In this document: positions 1-11,200 of the stretch, in pieces
Layout of the letters: each line of letters starts with the position of its first letter
Position numbering within the stretch: the first letter of the stretch is position 1
Source: Casuarina equisetifolia
Taxonomy: Eukaryota > Streptophyta > Magnoliopsida > Fagales > Casuarinaceae
Direction of reading: 5' to 3'
DNA length: 64,000 bases
NCBI GenBank assembly: GCA_028551475.1
Contig: CM052354.1
Location: 32,325,258 to 32,389,257, forward strand
Notes under the pieces: model-generated
Database searches by the model: none
Seen by the model: only the letters and a program-made list of their open reading frames with translations
What the model was told of the DNA's origin: nothing
Position numbers and translations under genes: made by a program

Positions 1-1852
1 AGGTTACAGAGAGTTTTTCAATTTTTATTTTTTATCTTTTTGGGTTAGATAAAAGGTAATTTGGAGGTGTGGAGTGTCTAATTCTAAACTCAGGTTTTGG
101 GTGACACATAATCACTGAACTATTGATCTGTTGGCAAATATTTACTATGAAGCATGATTTCCATTGAATTCTTCTTTGAAATTTAAAGCTCTTTTTTCCC
201 AGTTCAAAAGCCGAACAAACGGGTCTTAACAGTTACACTTTGAACACTTAGTCAAGAATTTGGTATTTTTCTTCAAACCCACGTGCGAAGCAAGAAATTT
301 CCACCTTGAAAACGAGTTACGGTATCAGTTCGCGTAATCCTCCAAGAAATGTCCTCCTTTGAACTTGTCCGTTCTCTAGAATCTGCCCATGTGCTGTAAG
401 AAGGTGTCTCTGTTTCCAGCGCAATTTCGTCAGCGGGAGATTAGCTGTACCAAATCCACTAATTTAGCAGCCTTGGGAGTAGGTTAAACATTTTCTTATG
501 TCCCAATCAAAAACGACGACTTCTAAATTTTGTCTCCATGCATCATTTTCGATAAGCATCTCGGGATATAATACAGTCAAGTTGGGGTTGCACTACTTCA
601 TACAAGTCCTTTAAATATTTTTAGAGCTTTTCTTAAGCAATTAACAAAGACTTAGTGCAAGTCGTAGGAACAGGGGCGGTGGGCTTGCTTAGTTAAGTGG
701 ATAACCACGTGATGGCCAAGATGTCGTCCTGGATTAGCATGACGACCACGTCGTTTGGACATTTTGTATATGGAGTTGTCCCGCACGACATGGATTCTTG
801 CCTCCCTATCCCCTTGTTAACCGAGTTTCCATTAGGTACATCAACCTTTCAACGCGAAGAAGCAGGTGTCTGAGTCTAGATCTAAGATGGTGAGAGTTTT
901 TAATTTGAAGTTCTCCAGGCAACTTGGCTCGACCTCCATTGAAAAACGAGCATTTGGAGTGAAAATTACATATGGGACCAAATCACAATTTCGTGGAAAA
1001 AAAAAACTTTATATTAAGAGAAGAATGTCAGAAGTATTAAAATATAACTCAAAAGTTAATTTAAAGATTGAATAAATTTTTTTTATTTAGATTTTATTTT
1101 AAGAATTTTATCTTTTTGAATAAGACTCTTGTTTTGTACATAGCTAAAATCAATATAGAGGTTTTTTTTTCTTAAAATTTGAGTAATATTTGTTTTTGAA
1201 TAATTTTATTTTTCCCCCAACTGAACTAGCAAAGGAACCAGAGAGCAAATTCAAATTACTTTGGTCAATGACAGTGACCGCTATGGAAAAATATTTAAAT
1301 ACCATACCACCATCTTGAGTCAAACTTTCTATGGGCCATAAGATCAGAAATCGTTGGGAATCTTCACAAGCAATCGCAACCCCAAAAATGGTCTACTGCG
1401 AAGGACGAATCAACGACAAATTACAGGTTTTCCTCGTTCGACGTGTTTATTTTTTAAGTATTCCTCTAAGATTTGGTCTTAGCCAACAAGACAAGGATCT
1501 TTGCAAGTGGCACATAAATTTAATCCTTGAAAGACGAACCTTTAAACTGCTCTTGCTATATAACATGTTATTCGCATGAATTATGAATTTTGATATTCTA
1601 TTAAATTACTCATTTCATCTCTTTAAATTACAATTAAGATATAACATGCTAACAAGCTGTCTTGAATTCCACTTGGATCATCATTTGCATCATCATCGTC
1701 CTTGTGTCTCTTTATCTTAATAGCCTAGTTGGAGACCTTGCTTGGAAAGGAAACTAAGCATTAATGGTGACTAGCTTACATTAGGAGACCCTAATACAAC
1801 TTGACGAAAAGTCCCGTGAATCCTTGTGTCGATGTTCCTCGGTTGAATTCCA
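1..1852. other. Intergenic DNA upstream of PPO
   Basis: No gene can be supported here. The open frames at 866-1075 and 1331-1579 are short, have no recognisable domain and lie in AT-rich sequence with long A or T runs. The stretch next to the PPO gene presumably holds its distal promoter. Confidence 0.5.
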
Positions 1853-1867
1853 CACGTGGTTGTTGTC
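1853..1867 (+). promoter_or_regulatory. G-box within a block shared with the KFDV-only gene
   Basis: A palindromic CACGTG lies at 1853-1858 inside the 14-base string acgtggttgttgtc (1854-1867), about 215 bases upstream of the PPO start codon. The same 14 bases occur at 6113-6126, about 205 bases upstream of the truncated paralogue. Similar spacing suggests both genes inherited the same promoter. The role of the G-box is inferred from general plant promoter knowledge. Confidence 0.5.
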
Positions 1868-2035
1868 ATTATCTGACGTTGGTAAACCTCTAAAACTTGA
1901 CAACATGCATGAACGTGTTAAGAAGTTCTTTTATTTTATTTTTTTTCAATTTTAATTTAATGAAATCGTAATGAGAGCTTAGAAGAAAAGGAATTAATAA
2001 CAATTCATATTGAGAAAAGTCTTACAGAATTCTGT

Positions 2036-2043
2036 TATAAAAG
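2036..2043 (+). promoter_or_regulatory. TATA box of the PPO gene
   Basis: TATAAAAG lies 38 bases upstream of the start codon at 2081. With normal TATA-to-start spacing this implies a very short 5' leader of roughly 10 bases. Confidence 0.55.
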
Positions 2044-2080
2044 AAAGCCCGAATCCATACCCTGACATCAAACCTTGGTC

Positions 2081-3868
2081 ATGGCTTCTCTCTCTCAACC
2101 ACCCCTCGCTACCACCAAGTCTGTGGCGGCCAGCGGCACCGCCACTCACACCTTCCGTTTCCGTCCTTCCTTTCCAAGAAGGCCCCCAGTTCCAAAAGCT
2201 GGAAAAGGGAACCACCTTCGTGGTCCCAGAGTGGCATGCAGTGCCACAAATGGAGAACCTTCTCAAGGAAAATTCGATAGGAGAGAGATGCTCATTGGCC
2301 TCGGAGGCCTCTATGGTGCTGCCAGTCTTTACAATGATCAGCTTGCCTTGGCCGATCCAGTGTCAGCGCCGGACCTAACACGATGTGGGAAGGCAGACTT
2401 GCCTGCGGGAGCAAAACCAACCAATTGCTGCCCACCGCCGGCCTCGAAGATCTTTGACTTTAAGCTACCTTCCCCAAACTATCCATTGCGTGTCCGGCCG
2501 GCGGCTCATTTGGCTGATGACGAATACATTGCCAAGTATAACAAAGCCATTGAGCTCATGAAAGCCCTCCCCGCCGACGACCCCCGTAATTTCATTCAAC
2601 AAGCAAATGTTCACTGTGCCTATTGTGACGGGGCATACCACCAAGTTGGTTTCCCCAACCTCGACCTTCAAGTTCACAATTCTTGGCTCTTCTTTCCTTT
2701 TCATCGTTACTACTTGTACTTCTACGAGAAGATCTTGGGCAAGTTGATTGACGATCCCACCTTTGCTATTCCGTTCTGGAACTGGGACGCGCCGAACGGC
2801 ATGCAAATGCCGGCCATTTATACCGACCCCAACTCACCACTTTATGATAAATTCCGCAACGCCAATCATCAGCCGCCGACTGCCCTTGACCTCAACTACA
2901 ACGGAACGGAGTTGACATCAACAGCTGACGACAAACTCTCCAGCAATCTCAACGTCATGTACCGGCAAATGGTTTCCAACGCCAAAAATGCTAAGCTGTT
3001 CTTCGGCAGCGCTTACCGTGCCGGTGATGAAGCAGATCCAGGTGCTGGCTCAATCGAGAACATTCCTCACGGTCCTGTCCATGTATGGTGCGGTGACAAC
3101 ACCCAGCCTAATTTGGAAGACATGGGGAACTTCTACTCCGCCGCTAGAGATCCAATCTTCTTCGCTCATCATTCGAATGTAGACAGAATGTGGACCATAT
3201 GGAAGACGCTAGGAGGGAAGCGAACAGACTTTAAAGACCCAGATTGGTTGAACGCCGGGTTTATCTTCTACGACGAAAATGGTCAGCCTGTTCGTGTCAA
3301 GGTTAAGGACTGTCTTGAGACTCCTAATCTGGGATATGTTTACCAAGATGTGGACATTCCATGGCTACAATCCAAGCCGACTCCTCGCAAATCTAAGCTC
3401 AAGAAAGTAGCGAAGTTTTTCCACTTAGGACATGGGGATGTTGCACTCGCAGCTGAAACACGGGCAAGCCTAAAGTTTCCAGTAGTGTTGGACAAGGTAA
3501 TAAGTACCGTGGTGCCGAGGCCCAGGAAATCGAGGAGCAAGAAAGAAAAGGAAGAAGAGGAGGAAGTGCTGGTGATTGAAGGCATTGAGTTTGAGAAAGA
3601 TGCCGCGTTGAAGTTCGATGTTTTCATTAATGACGAGGACGATACACCTACTGGACCAGACAAGACGGAGTTCGCAGGAAGTTTTGTGAACGTGCCGCAT
3701 AAACACAAGCACAGGAAGAAGATGAACACCTGCTTGAGATTAGGGATCTCTGACTTGCTGGAGGACTTGGCAGTTGAAGATGATGACACCGTGGTGGTGA
3801 CTTTGGTGCCGCGCTATGGCAAAGGGCTAGCCACCATTGGTGGAATCAAGATTGAGCTTCTTGATTGA
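2081..3868 (+). CDS. PPO: Polyphenol oxidase, chloroplast (thylakoid lumen) precursor
   Basis: Intronless 595-residue type-3 copper oxidase that turns mono- and o-diphenols into quinones. The ATG at 2081 is chosen because it opens a typical transit peptide. A twin-arginine lumen signal follows (FDRREMLIGL, RR at 67-68, then LALAD near 88-92). The Cys-rich start of the mature enzyme is at C102, C116 and C117. CuA ligands are H178, H199 and H208, with C182 as the thioether cysteine. CuB ligands are H330, H334 and H363/H364, and E326 sits in the water-keeper position. The DWL domain begins near 388 and the KFDV domain occupies about 465-595. Length and all metal ligands fit a functional latent PPO. 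The residue after H330 is Gly, which has been linked with catechol-oxidase-type activity, but substrate choice cannot be read from sequence. The linker contains VALAAE (454-459), resembling a second signal-peptidase site. A truncated relative lies 2.5 kb downstream. Confidence 0.97.
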   Translation: MASLSQPPLATTKSVAASGTATHTFRFRPSFPRRPPVPKAGKGNHLRGPRVACSATNGEPSQGKFDRREMLIGLGGLYGAASLYNDQLALADPVSAPDLTRCGKADLPAGAKPTNCCPPPASKIFDFKLPSPNYPLRVRPAAHLADDEYIAKYNKAIELMKALPADDPRNFIQQANVHCAYCDGAYHQVGFPNLDLQVHNSWLFFPFHRYYLYFYEKILGKLIDDPTFAIPFWNWDAPNGMQMPAIYTDPNSPLYDKFRNANHQPPTALDLNYNGTELTSTADDKLSSNLNVMYRQMVSNAKNAKLFFGSAYRAGDEADPGAGSIENIPHGPVHVWCGDNTQPNLEDMGNFYSAARDPIFFAHHSNVDRMWTIWKTLGGKRTDFKDPDWLNAGFIFYDENGQPVRVKVKDCLETPNLGYVYQDVDIPWLQSKPTPRKSKLKKVAKFFHLGHGDVALAAETRASLKFPVVLDKVISTVVPRPRKSRSKKEKEEEEEVLVIEGIEFEKDAALKFDVFINDEDDTPTGPDKTEFAGSFVNVPHKHKHRKKMNTCLRLGISDLLEDLAVEDDDTVVVTLVPRYGKGLATIGGIKIELLD

Positions 3869-6112
3869 GCATGTTTCTAGAAAATAAGAGTTCAACGAAA
3901 GATCTTGTTTGGTATTTCCTTTCGCAATCATCAGAATCTATTCATGTTCTTTTCAGTTCGTACTCTTGATTTTCTCTGTTGTTTGCGGATCAAGGAATTT
4001 CACTACTTTGTCTGTTATTTTTCTTTTTCCAATTGTTTGTATCAATCGAATTTACTCGTCTTCTTGCCTTTTTTCTGACCATGTTCGCTGTCCCATTTTT
4101 CGATATGTGCATATGAGTATGTCAATAATTCTTTGACAATTAGGTAATTTATGTTATTTTGGTTGAAAACTTAGATCTTGACACAAATATAATAAATTCA
4201 GATCTTGAATTTTCAAAACCTACTAAATCCCTAATTTGGGGGGTTTGTAGGTATATCTCACACGTTGAAAGCAAATTATATTCAAGCTTCTCCCAATATA
4301 CTAGTCTGGGAATAAGATTGAGCCAATTTAATGGTTAAGAAAGAAGTTCCATGAACAGTGAGATTCGTGCAGTACACATCCCATTTTTATAATTGGACCA
4401 CAGGGGCAAAAAATAAAATATTAAAGTCATGCTTTCGCTTAACTTTCAAAGCTGAATGAGTGGCACGATCTCAACTTCAATAACTTCTGCAACAAAAATT
4501 TGAGATGAAACGAAAATACCATAATCTGCCCTTGTTCTTATATATAGCACAGAAATTCTCTTCCAAGTGAACACCTGTGGCCAAGTATTTTTGCACCCCC
4601 TTCTTGGACAAAATAGAAAAGTGTGAATCACTCTTTTAGGATCAAAGAATAATTAAAAAAGAAAACTAAAATTCAGTTCAAAAGCTAATTCATGAAGAGG
4701 ATAATAAATGTATATTTAAATAATATTCAAATATCATATTTTTTAATATGAAACTTACATCTTCAACTCTCTCTGCACATTGAGTATAGCCAAAATATCT
4801 CATCCTAAATGCAGAAGGACCACAAGTATCACACCTCTTTCACGCTACGGTTTGTGTAGCAGCAGCCACAGCACCTCACTTATTGCCCCATGTATGCAAT
4901 GTCAGTGTCCCACGTAATTTCTACATCTGTTTGCTAGGCCCGTTGCGATAAACTGCCATGATTTGTTGTCAAAATGGTGCATGTTGGTCAAATTTACGTA
5001 GTAGAATGTCCATGTTGGGCAGCGGACTAGATGTTGGAGGGCAAAGTTTGCTGTAGTGGCTCTAAAATGCTGTTAGTAGTTAAAAGGAGATGTCACTTCT
5101 TTATGTTATTCCAAGCTTATTCTTTTGAGAGAAGTCAAGATGACAAACGTTTTCATGATTCAAACTTTTTGGGAGTGAGCAATAGGATGACCATAAATGT
5201 TGTATTGTGGCTTGCCGATTTTGACCGATGAATATCCTGATGCTATGGGGTGCAACAGTCACGAGAAAAGTCCACAAATGTGGTCCACCAGTGTGTGGAA
5301 AGGGACAGAACCGGGCACAAGAAGACGTTTGGCAGTTTAAATTGCGGCACGGCAACATCCTTCTTCCATGTCTGTTGATCTTGTTCTACGAAGCCAAAGG
5401 TCATCTCAAAAACCAATTTGAAGAGAAATTCCTAGTCGATCAAGCTTACTCTCGTTGTAAACGTGCTAGAGGGCTACTTTTAGAGCTAGATGGAGTTTGT
5501 AAGCACCCATTCATAAGACTTCACTTAATATACATATTTGAATGTAGTCATGTAGTGAACAAAAACATTTTGAATGGTTTTAAAACACTAGATATTGCTG
5601 GAGTTAACATATAAAGTAGAATAAATTCATAATCCAGTTGCATTAAAAAACTAGTTTGGAGAAACCACTATAGATTTGTTAAATGAAGGCCAATTTTAAA
5701 AGGCGGGCTCAGGGGGATTCATGCATTGATACCCAGCTTTGTTTTTGTTTTTATTTTTGGCTTTAATCTTCCTTTTCCATTGATAAACTAACTTACCAGT
5801 ATCCATGTGAACCTTCCTTTCTAACACCTAGTGATTTGAGTTAATTTTTTTTAATTAGGTAAAGGAGGGAGTGGTGTCTCGAACTCAACCATTTGGTCAG
5901 ATCCTCGTTAACTCCAATTGAGCAACATGTTGACGAGTGTTTGAGACCAAATTATCATTATGTTTAAGAAACCTTACTAAAAATATAAAGCACAAAAAGG
6001 GTTTAAAGAGTCGAACGCTTTATGGTAAATAGAGAAAAAAACTGTTTAGCGTTCCTATGTGTGAGATCGATGCTATCTTCCATGGCAATCCAGCAAGCAA
6101 GAAACATTCAAA
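3869..6112. other. Intergenic DNA between PPO and the KFDV-only gene
   Basis: The first ~300 bases should include the PPO 3' UTR. The rest is AT-rich. The longest open frame (5228-5614, 128 codons) shows no family resemblance and is not called as a gene. Confidence 0.5.
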
Positions 6113-6126
6113 ACGTGGTTGTTGTC
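6113..6126 (+). promoter_or_regulatory. Promoter block shared with PPO
   Basis: Exact match (acgtggttgttgtc) to 1854-1867 upstream of PPO, at nearly the same distance from the start codon. The full CACGTG is not kept here, since the base context is aaacgtgg. This supports origin of the short gene from a complete PPO duplicate including its promoter. Confidence 0.45.
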
Positions 6127-6331
6127 CTCTAAATTCATCACTTTGTGCGAGTTGGCAACTTGCGTGGATTTATTCGATAGGTCTCGTTTTGTGGGTCATT
6201 TTTTCATGGTTTTGAATTGGGAAAAGTCGCACGGAGATCAATTATAGACATCGAAATCCTTATCCGTATCTTTACATCAAAACCATCCACTGGCTGCTTT
6301 TTTCTCGTCAACCAACCCCAGTCCTGCCCAG

Positions 6332-7024
6332 ATGCTGCCTTGCACTGTATCCACCATTCCCACCTCCTTTTTCTCCCATTTCTTTCCACCAAAGCCTCGA
6401 ATTTCAAATTGTGGAAACCGGAGCCACCACTTTGGCCTCCGAGCAGCAAACAGTGCCGAAAATGGTGATGAACGTATTAGCTCTAGCTCCAGAGGTCGAC
6501 AACTTTCTGAAGGGAAATTCGATAGAAGAGATGTGCTGATTGGCCTCGTAGGCCTCTACGGCGCCGGAAATCTTTACAATAACCATGGGGGCGTAGCACT
6601 TGCGGCAGAAACACCTGCAAGCGTCAAATTTCCGGTTGTTTTGGAGAAGGCGATAAGCACTGTTGTTCCTAGGCCCAGGAAATCGCGGAGCAAGAAAGAA
6701 AAGGAAGACGAAGAGGAGGTGTTGGTGATCGACGGCATCGAACTTGAGAAAGCTGCGGCAGTGAAATTTGACGTTTACATCGATGATGAGGAAGAATCTC
6801 CCAGCGGGCCGGACAAAACGGAGTTTGCAGGAAGCTTTGTGAACGTGCCGCATAAGCATACGCAGTCGAAGAAGAAGAAGAAGACCTGCTTGAAGTTGGG
6901 GATCACCGACTTGTTGGAGGATCTGGAAGTTGAAGATGACGACAGTGTGGTGGTGACTTTGGTGCCACGGTATGGGAAAGGGCTAGCCACCATTGGTGGG
7001 ATCAAGATTGATTTTCTCTCTTGA
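6332..7024 (+). CDS. PPO-derived KFDV-domain-only protein with thylakoid targeting signal
   Basis: A 230-codon open frame, intronless, with an in-frame stop at 6245 and the first ATG at 6332. Residues 1-60 resemble a plastid transit peptide. FDRRDVLIGLVGLYGA (RR at 65-66) matches the PPO twin-arginine signal. VALAAE (88-93) gives a plausible lumen cleavage site. Residues 98-230 align along their whole length with the PPO C-terminal domain, including KFDVYI (145-150), the FAGSFVNVPH stretch and the end GGIKIDFLS. The tyrosinase and DWL domains are absent and the join keeps frame. Differences from the neighbouring PPO are mostly conservative (E/D, L/V, S/T) with no stops, which suggests selection and not decay. 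It could be a free shielding or chaperone-like domain acting on PPO, or a recent in-frame deletion allele with no function. The family membership is seen; the role is inferred. Confidence 0.8.
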   Translation: MLPCTVSTIPTSFFSHFFPPKPRISNCGNRSHHFGLRAANSAENGDERISSSSRGRQLSEGKFDRRDVLIGLVGLYGAGNLYNNHGGVALAAETPASVKFPVVLEKAISTVVPRPRKSRSKKEKEDEEEVLVIDGIELEKAAAVKFDVYIDDEEESPSGPDKTEFAGSFVNVPHKHTQSKKKKKTCLKLGITDLLEDLEVEDDDSVVVTLVPRYGKGLATIGGIKIDFLS

Positions 7025-8264
7025 TATCTCCGAAATACTGTTATCAAATCTTTTGTTTGGGGGAAAGTAAAACTACCCCGAGAAAATATACTCACACGGT
7101 TGAGTTTACAGTTCTATTTACTTAAATCTTAATCAACTTATCTTATCGATCTTATGAGAACATGTCAAAGCGTAATACCATATTTGGTTGACGATTTCAA
7201 GTAACAATCTTATGGATGCAAATTGGTCTGGTTTGTCCATGCAATAGTTGTTATTGATGTTAAATATTCCAGTGAATAAATATTATTATCAACAGGTTCG
7301 ACGCATATTTTCAAATTCCCTTTATTTTACAAAGAAAAACAAGTCCAAAAATCAGAGTTGGCTTTTAATTCTGCCTTTTCTTTCTTTCTTTCCTTCAGCC
7401 GCCAACCTCTTACGTGTTGTTCCCTTCCCCACGCCGCCCTTCGCAGTGGAATTGACTTGTCCTTGGATGTGACCTCTTCCTTCTACGTCACCAAACTGTG
7501 TTTCCCATTTGGGCCACGGTATTTCTATGCCCTACTCAATTAGGACCCAAAATCCACATTCTCATTCTTTCTCTACGTCCTATTTTCTTCTAGTAAAGCC
7601 CATGTTAATGGGCTTCTCTATATTAATAAGCGAAGGACTCTGCTGCATGTTGCTAAACATCCTTTTGGTTGTTGAGAGCATGCACAATCTCTTTTGAACC
7701 AACTCAAATTGTTGTCTGCTGCAAACACTAGCAATACTTGAGATAATAATCGAATGATTATCTGATTTCGTTTAAAGATTAAATGGTTTTTGGGAGGCCA
7801 CTTACTTAATGTTTTGGTTTGATGTTTTTAGCTAAGTCGTAATCAATCCATGGAAGGACAACTTATTTGCTTCCCCAACTTGCTATCTATGCCAGGAACA
7901 TCAAATGGACAACATATACGAGTAGAAGCACTATGACAGAGATGACAAACATGGATAAAGTTTTAAAGCAAAGACGACATTATATATATTCCCAGAGGGG
8001 ATGTAAGTGTATTATTGTAATAACAGAATCAACAACGAAAAACAAACTCCGACACAAACAATACAAAATGGAGTATTGAAGCTTGAGTTCCCGTTGAAGA
8101 CTCAGTGAAAAATGAAACATTTGAATCCGTATCAAGTCCTAATTTATCAAAATCATTGTGAGTCGAACGCATAGTAAGATTTAACATTTACAGTGCTGCC
8201 AAACATACGGTCCAGAACAGATTCGTTTCTGCAGATATCTCACAAGTTAGAGAGGAGAGAAAGG
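7025..8264. other. Intergenic DNA between convergent genes
   Basis: Contains the 3' flanks of the KFDV-only gene (plus) and the CHUP1-like gene (minus). Short open frames at 7248-7697 and 7867-8079 are not supported by composition or similarity. Nothing else was recognised. Confidence 0.45.
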
Positions 8265-11200
8265 TTAGTCGTTATGAGGATCATTCTCTATTTCATAAGC
8301 CAATTCTTTGGTCAGCTTGTCAGCACGATCATCGTGCCCACCAGCAAAAGTGTAGACCCGAAATGCAAACTGGAAAGCCCTCCAGAGCAATTTGGCGCAC
8401 CCATTTGTTCGTTTGTCCCTTTTTGGTGTTGCCTCTTCGTTCTCTACCGCCTTTGCTTCCCTTCTCTCCTGCATTATATGCAAAAATCATCCATATTAGG
8501 TACATGTTTCAATTTTAGCGGTTATTTTGGAAAACAAATTTTGATACCTTTAGAGCCGACTCCATGCAGCTTGAGGAAACATCTACCATTGCTTCTTTGA
8601 TTCTTATAAGTATATGGAAGTCGAAATCAATGCTGTGAGACTGAAATTTCTTAGACTCTTCATCTTTGGTTCGTTCCAGTGCGTCGACTTCTGCTTTGAT
8701 CTGTTTTTTTCTTTTTCGTTATCGATATGCGTTCATGGAGAAGATAGAATCACTGAGTATGGCTCTGAAAACGAAACTTACCTTAGTGAAGTAACGTTCA
8801 ACTTTGTCAAACTGCTGGTTCAAGGGAGCCGTAATCTTCCAACACCGCAGTTCGGTGACTATGGCATCTAACTTCGAGTAAAGTGCTGCTGCTGTCCTTA
8901 ACGCTTCCAATTTCTTCACGGGGAACCCTTCGAACCTTGCCAGCACCTGGAGCGTGAAGAATCGCACGTCCTGTTCATAAGTATCAGCTGGAACATGGTG
9001 CAAGAGGATGAAAATGAATCATGTTATAGTGACCTGTGATTCATCAGTTAGATACTCAAGAATGGATTCCACGCTCTTGTGGAATTTGATCAGCTCGGCC
9101 ATGTCCTTTGTTTGGAAAGTGTTAATAGCAGATTTTAGTTCCGTTATTGATTTTGCATGCTTTTGAACATCTTCTTCAATTTGTTGGAAGTACGCTGATC
9201 TGAGACACGGGCAGGGGATATAGTGTTACATTATTTGCTTTTATACTGTCAAACTCAGATTTCCTGTTGTCTGAGGCTCTTCAAAAATCATACCTTTTTG
9301 TCATCTCTGCCAAAGCATCAGCCATTCCTTGTTTTCCTCCAGCACTGGCACCAATGGCACTTTTTCTTCCATTAGATGATTTGCCCTGAAGATTAGATCC
9401 TTCCACTTTCCCCCTGAGAAGCCTATATAGGTTACCCATTTGGGATGACCTCTTCAATTTTGTAGTTGATTTTTTGGGGCGGAGGCATTTTGTTCCAAAA
9501 GGCGGAGGAGGTGGTGGAAGTGCAGCTCCATTTGATGGTGCCATGGGTAGTGGTGATGCTATTGATCCATTCAAAGCTATCATGGGCGGTGGCGGTGGTG
9601 GGGGTGCTACTCCTTTAGAAGGCACCATGGGTGGTGGAGGTGGCGGGGGTGCTACTCCCACAGAAGGCATCATGGGCAGCAGAGGCGATGGAGCTGCTTT
9701 TGCAGTTTGTGATGCGAAGGATGGTAGTGGTGGTGGTGGTGGCGGTGGAGGGTGCAGCCTGTTTGTTGCTGCATTTGATGGAGGATTGGGTGGTGAGGGT
9801 GTCGTCACTGTTGTTGGCTCTATCATATTCGACTGCAGCATGAGGGGCGGCAGCGGAGGTATTGGGGCTTGTACTGGTGGCGGCAGTGATTGCGATGTCA
9901 GCATCTCCATCTCCGGCGATGTGGCAGTAATGTCATCACCATTGCCGCCATCTCCGGTCTTATTACTCGTAGCTGCAGATCCAAAACTGCTCTTTTCTTC
10001 TATCCTGGTAATTGGTTCCTCAGTCCTATTGTTTACACTCAAAGTGCTGGAACCATGGCCTCCCAAACTTGACAATGCGTTAAGTGAGAGGCGTTTTACA
10101 TCCACTTGGTTCAATTTTCCCACTGCTCGAATTCTGAGAGACCAGAGGATAGGTGGATTAGCGAAAATAGTTGCTTTCTCTTCACCTTTCCTCGAAGCAG
10201 ATCCTGGAAGCACTGAGGTCGGGGTGGCAGGAGAAGCCGGAGAAGCACAATAGGAGGATTCGCTGTCTGAATAGGAGTCCACTGAGATTTTATCGAATGC
10301 GTTGGCTCCTGCACTTCTGTCCTTTGTCTCGTGATCATCGTCCATGAGGTCGAACTTCTCTTTTGCCGTCTTGTTCATGCAATGGAGTGCTTCCAACATA
10401 ATCTCACCTACAACAAAGAAAGAAAGCAGGTCAAGCATTTTGGTTTTGTTTGGATTACAAAAGATATGAAAAGGTGAACAATTGTTAGGCTAATCATTCT
10501 GAAAAAGATTTTTAGGCATACTTTTGGTAATAGAAGACTTTTGTTATATTATTTTCAACATGTCTATTGTAGTTAATGTGTATTGTAGACTTCATATCAG
10601 GATATATACCTTTGTTGGAACGCCCCCACATAGAATGTGAAAAAAAAAAAGAAGAAATTATAAGGGTAAACCTTCCTTGAAGAGCCAGTCTTTTAAAGAA
10701 TCATAGGGTCTCAACAATAAAATCAATAATAGTATTAGAGCATAATGAGATTGGGCCAAAAAATGAATGGACCAAACTCGAAGAAGTGGATTGACTCTAT
10801 TAACTTAGAACCTAATGTGTAACAGAAAGTGTTAAGAGTCACTTTACATTATAAATTTAAATTCTTTATTTCTTATAAAGTATTCTTAAATAGAAATTTT
10901 AATTATGATATTTTTGTCATACATTCTTAACAAGATTAGACATTATATGATAGGTTATAACATACCAAGTTCTTCAGGATGGTGGTTCTGTTTAACTGAT
11001 GAATCATAATTAAATTTGTCCATCCAACCATGATGTATCATCCACGAATCTCCAATAGATTTCAGCGCCCCAAGGAAATGGGTTAGAGCCTACATGAACT
11101 TGTCACATATTAGTATTGAGAGTCAAGTTTAGGATCCAAATAAGCACTTCAAGTGAAGAAGACAAACTTGATCTACAGATGCTCCCTTTTCTTCTAATAG

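Noticed and set aside
2075..2080. Start of the PPO frame at TTG 2075
   Set aside because: The ATG at 2081 starts a normal PPO transit peptide; non-ATG initiation is not needed.
3340..3789. Minus-strand frame of 149 codons
   Set aside because: Antisense shadow of the PPO C-terminal domain.
5228..5614. Open frame of 128 codons between the PPO-family genes
   Set aside because: No similarity I can recognise, no supporting splice or promoter pattern, and ordinary intergenic composition.
9474..10253. Glycine-rich plus-strand frame of 259 codons
   Set aside because: Its Gly runs are the reverse complement of the polyproline exon of the CHUP1-like gene.
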